Source: JAVKDP01 sp040222185 (GTDB lineage Bacteria > Bacteroidota > Rhodothermia > Balneolales > Balneolaceae). Taken from it: DNA of 33,029 nucleotides. Below are positions 18,721-23,978 of the stretch, piece by piece (position 1 is the stretch's first letter; the number at the start of each line of letters is the position of its first letter). A model generated the notes under the pieces. It ran no database searches and was not told the origin of the DNA. It saw only the letters and a program-made list of their open reading frames with translations. The stretch covers positions 1-33,029 of the forward strand of contig JAVKDP010000043.1 of the NCBI GenBank assembly GCA_040222185.1. The letters are read 5' to 3'. Made by a program: the position numbers and the translations under genes.

Positions 18721-19409
18721 AATTCTAAAAACTGACTTTTCCTAATGTCGAAGTAGTCTTCGATATTCCAGTCAGTATTAATTACGATTCCTCCAACAAG
18801 AAGTATCTTCAAGTCCTGTAAATCTTCCTTAATAGAATCGATAATCAGATTCAATTTCTTGTCTATAGCTTCAAATGCTAAGTCGGTTGCATTTTTTAAA
18901 GGGAATTCAGAATCAAGTATTTCATCTCTCTTTCCATGTAGATGCTGAATTACCCGTGCTTGTTGGTAATCTAGAGGATTGTTTGTAGGTAGTTCATTAT
19001 GGTTTTCAATAGCAGATAAAGCAGCTACAAGAGACCCACAACATGTTGACAACCCAAATTGGTTTTGCCTGTTTACCTGGCCCAATAACCCGTTTTTTGA
19101 AACTCCGATATGAGGTCCATAAAAAATCATAGCGGAACCATGTGTTGGAACGTGACTCAGAAATGCTTTAAGGCCGGTAATTCCAGTAAAAGGTAAACCT
19201 GAAATTCCACCCATTCGGAATGGCCCAGGCCCTGCAAATAATTCGTTAAACTCATAAAGGAAATTATTTACCTCATCACTACAAATAGAAGTAGCCCATA
19301 AAGTTTGTTCAGGTTCTATTTTTTCTGTTTCTAACTTTGTCAGAATCTTTTTTTGAACTTCTGACATCAAAATGGCGTTTGGGAAATGTTTCGGAATCGC
19401 TGTATACAT
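18717..19409 (-). CDS. LCIB/C-family (theta-type) carbonic anhydrase
   Basis: A 230-residue protein whose core matches the limiting-CO2-inducible protein B/C family, a carbonic anhydrase group with a beta-CA-like zinc site. Diagnostic stretches are HFPNAILMSEV near the N-terminus, SICSDEVN (Cys43, Asp45), FRMGGISGLPFTGITGLKAFL (Arg65), YGPHIGVSKNGLLG (His100) and STCCGSLVAAL (Cys123/124). Cys43, His100 and Cys123 are the expected zinc ligands, and Asp45 with Arg65 could supply the usual Asp-Arg pair. There is no signal peptide, so it should be cytoplasmic. It is divergent from sbtA-sbtB across 150 bp, which strongly suggests a shared role in bicarbonate handling. Family assignment is from recalled motifs; activity is inferred. 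Confidence 0.85.
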   Translation of the reverse strand: MYTAIPKHFPNAILMSEVQKKILTKLETEKIEPEQTLWATSICSDEVNNFLYEFNELFAGPGPFRMGGISGLPFTGITGLKAFLSHVPTHGSAMIFYGPHIGVSKNGLLGQVNRQNQFGLSTCCGSLVAALSAIENHNELPTNNPLDYQQARVIQHLHGKRDEILDSEFPLKNATDLAFEAIDKKLNLIIDSIKEDLQDLKILLVGGIVINTDWNIEDYFDIRKSQFLEF

Positions 19410-19440
19410 TAAGTAAGACCTTGTTAAAAAAAAACAAATA

Positions 19441-19508
19441 TTCAGACGATGATATAGTAAAGGTCTGAAATTGTAGTATTTTCAAAATAGTAAAAGTCAC
19501 CGACTTTT
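19441..19508. promoter_or_regulatory. Three consecutive perfect inverted repeats in the carbonic anhydrase/sbtA promoter region
   Basis: Within the 150 bp between the divergent genes are TTCAGAC-N15-GTCTGAA (19441-19469), TATTTT-C-AAAATA (19477-19489), and AAAAGTC-ACC-GACTTTT (19492-19508). All three have exact arms. The third is followed by one more T and could act as a weak hairpin on the sbtA transcript. The first has the spacing of a dimeric regulator site. Such density suggests coordinated control of both transcripts, but the binding proteins are not identified. Confidence 0.5.
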
Positions 19509-19518
19509 TGAGCCCGGA

Positions 19519-19557
19519 TTTATAACTACGGAAATCAACATCAAGATCTTTATAACT
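19519..19557 (+). repeat. 9-bp direct repeat just upstream of sbtA
   Basis: TTTATAACT occurs at 19519-19527 and again at 19549-19557, 30 bp apart (close to three helical turns), with the second copy ending two bases before the sbtA ATG. The first copy could also serve as an AT-rich promoter element. The repeat is exact but short, so chance is possible. Confidence 0.35.
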
Positions 19558-19559
19558 GC

Positions 19560-20516
19560 ATGGAATCACTATTATCAAACTTTGCCTCACCTGTAGTTTT
19601 GGCTTTTGCTTTAGGGGTAGGAGCAAAATTCATAAAAAGTGACCTCGAAATTCCAAAACCTCTTTACCAAAGTTTATCAATTTACCTGTTACTTGCGATT
19701 GGCTTAAAAGGGGGGGTTGAATTAAGTAAAACCCCATTCAATGAGTTTATTATGCCAGCAGGGGTTACACTACTTCTTGGGATTGTTACTCCGCTAATAG
19801 CGTTTGTAGTACTCAGGTACCTCGGAAAGATGGATATTATTAACTCTGCTGCCGTTTCTGCACATTATGGTTCGGTAAGTGCGGTAACCTTTATAGCGGC
19901 TGTAAGTTATTTAGAAACGCTTGGAGATAGCCCGGAAGGCTTTATGCCCACTTTAGTAGCGCTTTTAGAAGTTCCAGGAATCATTGTAGCTCTTTTAATT
20001 CCCCAGATGTTGAGTAAGAACGGGGGCTCGTTCAAGAGGGCTTTGCATGAAGTTGTTACTGGAAGTAGTATCGTTCTTTTATTGGGTGGTTTGATTATCG
20101 GTTATATAGCGGGCCCAATGAAATTTGAAGCTGTAGAACCATTTTTTGTAAGTGGATTCCAGGGTGCATTAGTACTATTCCTGCTGGAACTGGGTATGGT
20201 AACTGCAAGACGACTTCAAGACCTGAAGAAAGTTGGTTTCTTTCTTCTGGGATTTGCAATCATTATTCCAATCATCCATGGAGTTCTCGCCATATGGCTG
20301 GGTATGGTTGTGGGTTTAAGTATTGCTGGAGCTACAGTACTAGCAGCAATGGTTTCAAGTGGTTCATATATTGCTGCTCCAGCAGCTGTTAGAATCGCAC
20401 TTCCTAAAGCCAGCCCATCACTTTATTTGACGGCTTCTTTAGGGATTACATTTCCCTTTAACATTACAGTGGGGATTCCTTTATACTATTTAATCGCAAA
20501 TTGGATGGGAGGTTGA
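19560..20516 (+). CDS. sbtA: Sodium-dependent bicarbonate transporter SbtA
   Basis: A 318-residue polytopic inner-membrane protein of the SbtA (DUF897) family, with roughly ten hydrophobic helices in two repeats. The N-terminal ASPVVLAFALGVGAKFIKSD, the first-repeat stretch PLYQSLSIYLLLAIGLKGG, SAHYGSVSAVTF, and the second-repeat GSYIAAPAAVRIALPKASPS and FPFNITVGIPLYY are typical. SbtA imports bicarbonate with sodium in cyanobacteria. This copy is shorter than the roughly 370-residue cyanobacterial proteins, mainly in the central cytosolic part. The ATG is at 19560. The next gene, an SbtB, starts one base after the stop, and a carbonic anhydrase is divergent upstream. Confidence 0.93.
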   Translation: MESLLSNFASPVVLAFALGVGAKFIKSDLEIPKPLYQSLSIYLLLAIGLKGGVELSKTPFNEFIMPAGVTLLLGIVTPLIAFVVLRYLGKMDIINSAAVSAHYGSVSAVTFIAAVSYLETLGDSPEGFMPTLVALLEVPGIIVALLIPQMLSKNGGSFKRALHEVVTGSSIVLLLGGLIIGYIAGPMKFEAVEPFFVSGFQGALVLFLLELGMVTARRLQDLKKVGFFLLGFAIIIPIIHGVLAIWLGMVVGLSIAGATVLAAMVSSGSYIAAPAAVRIALPKASPSLYLTASLGITFPFNITVGIPLYYLIANWMGG

Positions 20517-20517
20517 T

Positions 20518-20820
20518 ATGAAATTACAGGAATTATTTTTAGTAACGATAATTACAGAACGATTTTTTAGAGATGAAATCCTGAAAGAAGTAAAAGAACT
20601 TGGAGCAAAAGGGTATACGTTGACCGATGCTACGGGTGAAGGCTCAAGAGGAATCAGGGCAAGTGATTGGGAAGGGAAAAACGTTAAAATAGAAACGGTG
20701 GTGAGCAAAGAGGTAGGGAATAATATCATTGATTATATCGCGGATGCTTATTTCGAAAACTATGCTGTAATAGCCTATGCTTATCCTGTTAGTGTTGTTA
20801 GAGGTGATAAGTATATTTAA
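20518..20820 (+). CDS. sbtB: SbtB, PII-like regulator of SbtA
   Basis: A 100-residue PII-superfamily protein. After a first beta strand come the ferredoxin-like elements and the SbtB-type phrase GAKGYTLTDATGEGSRGIR (residues 29-47), the T-loop entry. NYAVIAYAYPVSVVRGDKYI forms the end. In cyanobacteria SbtB binds adenyl nucleotides such as cAMP, AMP, ADP and ATP, and closes SbtA through its T-loop. The ATG lies one base after the sbtA stop (TGATATG), so the pair is translationally coupled. The C-terminal CGPxGC redox loop of many cyanobacterial SbtB proteins is absent here, so nucleotide hydrolysis and redox control are probably absent or different. Confidence 0.88.
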   Translation: MKLQELFLVTIITERFFRDEILKEVKELGAKGYTLTDATGEGSRGIRASDWEGKNVKIETVVSKEVGNNIIDYIADAYFENYAVIAYAYPVSVVRGDKYI

Positions 20821-20863
20821 AGCCAGCTTACAGCGTAATCCTGATTTATAATCTGTTATTCCA

Positions 20864-20911
20864 AATTATCGGATATTTTCTTTTTATTTTTTAAAAATAG
20901 ATGCGATAATT
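20864..20911. promoter_or_regulatory. 8-bp inverted repeat around the araC-type gene promoter
   Basis: AATTATCG (20864-20871) and CGATAATT (20904-20911) are exact complements separated by 32 mostly T- and A-rich bases, ending 6 bp before the ATG at 20918 in a 97-bp gap after sbtB. Flanking CAA and TTG nearly extend the pairing. It may be an autoregulatory site or form part of the end of the sbtAB transcript. I see no stronger promoter signature, so the call is weak. Confidence 0.3.
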
Positions 20912-20917
20912 GACCCC

Positions 20918-22084
20918 ATGGCGTTTTTGCAGAGCTTTCCAAGTTTCAATTTATTTAGCATGCCCTTGATCATTCTTGTTGGTCAGGGCTATTTGTTTGC
21001 TCTTATTCTTATTGGTCGTTTTATAAGAGACAGGAAAACCTCTGATGCCCTGCTATCTTTGCTTCTAATCATCACAGGTCTGCGATGTACTGCTTATATG
21101 ATTGGTTTTATGGGTTGGTATGATGACTATCCAACAACAAAGGTAAATTATTTTCTGGTTGATTTTTCACTTGTTCTTGGCCCGCTCATTTACTTTTATG
21201 TGAAGAGCATCACAATCCCGCAATTTAAATTCCTTAAGAAAGATATCTGGCATTTTGTGCCCTGGGTGCTTTTTCTTGTTTTCCGAATAACAATCTATTT
21301 ATATGATGTTCAGCAACCTGGATTTGATGAAGTTCAAAATGGAGTGTTAGATAGTGCTATTTCAGTTGAATTGGGTTTCTTTATCTATATTACAGGATTG
21401 ATATCCCGATTGATCTACTTCTACTTTGCGATCCAGGTATATTTTCAATTCAGAAAGAAAATCTCCCAATTCTTTTCAAATACATATAAAGTTGAATTAA
21501 ACTGGCTTCGTAATTTTCTGGTTACTTACTCCTTTCTTTTTATTCTAAAGGTGATCTTTGTTGTGGTAAACGACTACGTTGTTCAACTGAGCTGGAAACA
21601 GAACTGGTGGTGGTATTTCGTGGCCTCTCTGGTACTGGTTTATTTAGGTATGATGGGGATATTCTCAGATGTTGGTAAGCTTTCCGAGCTAAAACCAGTA
21701 GATGAAAAAGATCCTGAAACTCAAAACAAAGGTGAAGACCTTGAGCCTTTTAAAAAAGAAGTTCTGAGTTACATGATGTCAGAAAAGGCCTATCTAAATG
21801 CAGATTTAACTTTGAATGATCTGGCTAAAGAACTCTCAATACCAACTAATGTCTTGTCAAGAGTTATAAACTCTGGTTTTGGTAAAAACTTCAATGATTT
21901 TATCAATGAATTCCGAATCGAAGAAGTAAAAAAATCACTCAAAGACGACTCCTTAAAGCACCTTTCTTTGTTAGGGATAGCCTTTGATTGCGGCTTTAAC
22001 AGTAAAGCTACATTCAACCGGGTTTTCAAAAAAGTTACAGGGTACTCTCCAAGCCAGTATCAAATCGAAGAGGGTCTCAAGTAG
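20918..22084 (+). CDS. Membrane-anchored AraC-family transcription regulator
   Basis: A 388-residue protein in two parts. Residues 1 to about 255 hold seven or so hydrophobic segments (for example LFSMPLIILVGQGYLFALIL and FVASLVLVYLGMMGIF), a 7TM-like sensor region common in Bacteroidota AraC regulators. Residues about 275-388 form the AraC DNA-binding domain: LTLNDLAKELSIPTNVLSRV (first helix-turn-helix), FNDFINEFRIEEVKKSL, then LLGIAFDCGFNSKATFNRVF and TGYSPSQYQ (second). No ligand can be inferred. The stop codon overlaps the first copy of a GTCTCAA repeat cluster, which lies before the next gene, so that gene is a candidate target. Relation to sbtAB is positional only. Confidence 0.87.
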   Translation: MAFLQSFPSFNLFSMPLIILVGQGYLFALILIGRFIRDRKTSDALLSLLLIITGLRCTAYMIGFMGWYDDYPTTKVNYFLVDFSLVLGPLIYFYVKSITIPQFKFLKKDIWHFVPWVLFLVFRITIYLYDVQQPGFDEVQNGVLDSAISVELGFFIYITGLISRLIYFYFAIQVYFQFRKKISQFFSNTYKVELNWLRNFLVTYSFLFILKVIFVVVNDYVVQLSWKQNWWWYFVASLVLVYLGMMGIFSDVGKLSELKPVDEKDPETQNKGEDLEPFKKEVLSYMMSEKAYLNADLTLNDLAKELSIPTNVLSRVINSGFGKNFNDFINEFRIEEVKKSLKDDSLKHLSLLGIAFDCGFNSKATFNRVFKKVTGYSPSQYQIEEGLK

Positions 22085-22128
22085 TCTCAAAAGTATAGAA
22101 TGAGACGTCTCAAATTATCTTTGAGACG
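22074..22128. promoter_or_regulatory. Cluster of five GTCTCA/TGAGAC elements between the AraC gene and DoxX-GIN gene
   Basis: GTCTCAA occurs at 22074 and 22084, exactly 10 bp apart. TGAGAC at 22101 and GTCTCA at 22107 join as the 12-bp palindrome TGAGACGTCTCA (22101-22112). CGTCTCAAA (22106-22114) pairs perfectly with TTTGAGACG (22120-22128) across a 5-bp loop. The same 6-mer therefore appears five times in 55 bp, in direct and inverted orientation. The 10-bp phased direct repeat is what AraC-type dimers often use. The role is inferred; the repeats are direct observations. Confidence 0.6.
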
Positions 22129-22151
22129 AGCAAGAGAGATAGAAACCGAAT

Positions 22152-22184
22152 ATTTGTGCAGAATTTTTAACCAAATGCACAAAT
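22152..22184. promoter_or_regulatory. 9-bp inverted repeat abutting the DoxX-GIN start codon
   Basis: ATTTGTGCA (22152-22160) and TGCACAAAT (22176-22184) are exact complements with a 15-base loop, and the ATG begins at 22186, one base after the right arm. On the mRNA a hairpin would hide the region where a ribosome binds; on DNA it would be an operator. Both readings suggest control of the next gene. Function is inferred. Confidence 0.5.
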
Positions 22185-22185
22185 C

Positions 22186-23346
22186 ATGAAAACGATACAA
22201 ACCAGAAAAAAACTAACAAGTATACTTAAGGATCTATTCCTGAAATTAACTGAACCTGCTATCATAAAAGGCTGGTTGCCAAATATCATAGTAGCAATAC
22301 CAAGAATGGTTGGAGGGTACTTTTTGACGGTTAACTTTGGAGGAAGTAAATTCGGAATGCCATGGACTGATCCCGAGCAAGGATTAGCGTTATTCCAGGT
22401 TGCCGAATGGTTTCCTAAAGATGTAGCTGAGTTTGGGCTTCCATTCAGTGTAGCTCCAGTATTTTTTGCATGGATGGCAGCAGCAAGTGAGGCGATTGGA
22501 GGTTTATTTTTACTCCTTGGTTTTCAAACAAGACTCTCAGCCTTCCTGATCATGTGTACTATGTTAGTAGCGGTATTTTTCCAGAAATGGGGAGATGGAG
22601 TTTGGAATATGCTACCTGCAATGGGATTCCTTTGGATGAGTATGTATGCAGTAACCCTTGGGTCAGGTAAAGTAGGGATGGATTATTTAATCGCAAATCG
22701 AATGAGAAAGAAGGCTGAAACCATTGATGTTAAAGGCAGCACGAAAAGTGCTACAATGAAAAAAGCTGTAGCAAGATTGAGTTCATTTTTGATAGTATTA
22801 ATGTTTCTTAGTGGGGCAGTATCAGCTCAAATCAGAGGAAATGGAAACATTGTAACCAAGACAATAAAGCTCGATGATTTTACGGAGATCAGGAATGAAC
22901 TTACTTCAACAATAGAAGTAGATATAACCCAGGAAGCAGGCTATTCGATAACTATTGATGAGAATTTGCTTGAGTATGCTGAAGTAAAGATAGTAGATGG
23001 AGTATTATCTATTATTCAAGGGAAGTGGATTCAATCCAGTGCCGATATTAAGATTAAAATAGGCGCTCCAAAGCTTCGAAGTTTTGAAAATACATCTCAT
23101 AGTAAAATTTCAATTATAAACTTAAACATAGATAGGTTTAACCTCGTGAGTTCTGTAGGTGACTTAAAACTTCAGGGCAAAGTAAAAGAACTATTTGCAA
23201 GTACAGGAACCGGAAATATCGATGCACTGGAACTCGAAGTTCAAAAAGCGAATGTTAGTATCTCTAGCTTTGGACAGATTAAAGTGAACGCTCAGAAGGT
23301 TCTTGACGCCAATGTGTCAGGCAATGGGAAAGTCGTTTATTCGTAA
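22186..23346 (+). CDS. DoxX-like membrane domain fused to a GIN (DUF2807) domain with internal signal peptide
   Basis: A 386-residue protein with two recognisable parts. Residues about 15-165 are DoxX-like, with four hydrophobic segments and phrases such as PRMVGGYFLTVNFGGSKFG, SEAIGGLFLLLGFQTRLSAF and GVWNMLPAMGFLWMSM. Residues 191 onward read MKKAVARLSSFLIVLMFLSG then AVSAQ, a textbook cleavable signal peptide starting at an in-frame ATG (22756). The following beta-rich domain (IRGNGNIVTKTIKLDDFTEI, GNIDALELEV, NVSGNGKVVYS) matches the GIN/DUF2807 putative auto-transporter adhesin head family. The domains are normally separate genes, so this is a true fusion, or two genes whose separating stop has been lost. 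If unprocessed, GIN would sit in the periplasm. Confidence 0.82.
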   Translation: MKTIQTRKKLTSILKDLFLKLTEPAIIKGWLPNIIVAIPRMVGGYFLTVNFGGSKFGMPWTDPEQGLALFQVAEWFPKDVAEFGLPFSVAPVFFAWMAAASEAIGGLFLLLGFQTRLSAFLIMCTMLVAVFFQKWGDGVWNMLPAMGFLWMSMYAVTLGSGKVGMDYLIANRMRKKAETIDVKGSTKSATMKKAVARLSSFLIVLMFLSGAVSAQIRGNGNIVTKTIKLDDFTEIRNELTSTIEVDITQEAGYSITIDENLLEYAEVKIVDGVLSIIQGKWIQSSADIKIKIGAPKLRSFENTSHSKISIINLNIDRFNLVSSVGDLKLQGKVKELFASTGTGNIDALELEVQKANVSISSFGQIKVNAQKVLDANVSGNGKVVYS

Positions 23347-23397
23347 GAACAGTATCTCCTGAAATCCAAAACAAAAAAGGGTGGACAGGTTTTATCT

Positions 23398-23664
23398 TTG
23401 GAAGAGGATAATGCTCCGGTTAAAGAAGTAGCCTATGTAAATGTAACCTTGTATAACAACTCAGAGAGTCGGATAAATATTGAGATCCAGGGACCTAAAG
23501 AACGAAGGTTCGGATATGGAGCACCAATTAATGGTTTTAGAAAAAGGAAAGAGAGATTTCCAGTTGGAACACAGATTTACTTAAAAAGAGCAGTATTAAA
23601 TGATCGGCTGTTAGTGACAATTACAGAAGAAGACGCTGGCAAAACAGTAAATTTATTTGAATAA
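23398..23664 (+). CDS. Small beta-rich hypothetical protein, start uncertain
   Basis: An 88-residue protein with the pattern VNVTLYNNSESRINIEIQGP, a GAPINGFRKRKERFPVGTQI stretch and a closing VTITEEDAGKTVNLFE. This recalls small Bacteroidota exported proteins with a VTIYNNS motif, but it lacks the signal peptide those carry. Only a TTG (23398) offers a start, and that TTG is the end of TATCTTTG, an exact TAnnTTTG promoter match. The frame is the same as the preceding DoxX-GIN gene, whose TAA lies 17 codons upstream. It could therefore be a truncated gene, a gene with an unusual start, or a read-through tail. A strong terminator follows directly. I cannot assign a function. Confidence 0.5.
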   Translation: MEEDNAPVKEVAYVNVTLYNNSESRINIEIQGPKERRFGYGAPINGFRKRKERFPVGTQIYLKRAVLNDRLLVTITEEDAGKTVNLFE

Positions 23665-23668
23665 ACAA

Positions 23669-23688
23669 ATGAGCCCTTCTGGGCTCAT
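23669..23688 (+). terminator. Hairpin transcription terminator
   Basis: ATGAGCCC and GGGCTCAT form a perfect 8-bp stem with a TTCT loop, starting 5 bp after the small-protein stop and followed by an A/T-rich run with several T residues (taattttaatt). This is the best intrinsic-terminator candidate in the window and closes the AraC/DoxX-GIN transcription region on the plus strand. Confidence 0.75.
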
Positions 23689-23978
23689 AATTTTAATTCT
23701 CTAATTATCTAGTATTAGCACAATTAATCCGTATCTTTAAGGCTTATTGATTTCGTGAGCCCACGATAAGACTGAATAATTGATACTTATGCCCTGCTTT
23801 AAATGGGGAGTATTGTAAAGAACCTTTCAGGTTTAGAAAAGTTACTAACCTTAACCGGTAGTCTAAATCAAGCAGTCGCGCTTGTATCTTGTCCATAGCT
23901 CACCTTTACTAACATCATTCCGGACAAGAATAACAAGTAACAAAAGCTTTTTGAACGGGATAAAAACGAATAAAATAT
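23689..23978 (+). promoter_or_regulatory. Gene-free structured leader upstream of the DEAD-box helicase
   Basis: This 290-bp stretch contains no credible ORF but several pairings. CTTAT/ATAAG plus CGTG/CACG make one hairpin (23743-23770). ATACT/AGTAT plus CCC/GGG make a second (23783-23813). AACCT-ttc-AGGTT (23821-23833), ACTaACC/GGTAGT (23844-23862) and CTTGTCC/GGACAAG (23888-23928) follow. A TATCTTTA element at 23732 is one base from the TAnnTTTG promoter consensus. Long leaders are common for cold-induced RNA helicases, so an RNA thermosensor or translation-control leader is plausible; an independent small RNA is another option. I recognise no known riboswitch or RNA family. Confidence 0.45.

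Noticed and set aside
19309..19626. Minus-strand 105-residue open frame across the carbonic anhydrase start and sbtA start
   Set aside because: It conflicts with two well-supported genes and with the palindrome-rich promoter region, and its translation is Lys/Ser/Phe-rich without pattern.
22106..22128. CGTCTCAAA/TTTGAGACG hairpin as terminator of the AraC gene
   Set aside because: No T-run follows on the plus strand (gagcaagagagat), so a regulatory site is the better reading.
23689..23978. tRNA, tmRNA or known riboswitch in the helicase leader
   Set aside because: No cloverleaf, T-loop GTTCGA, or conserved riboswitch core could be found; only generic stems are seen.
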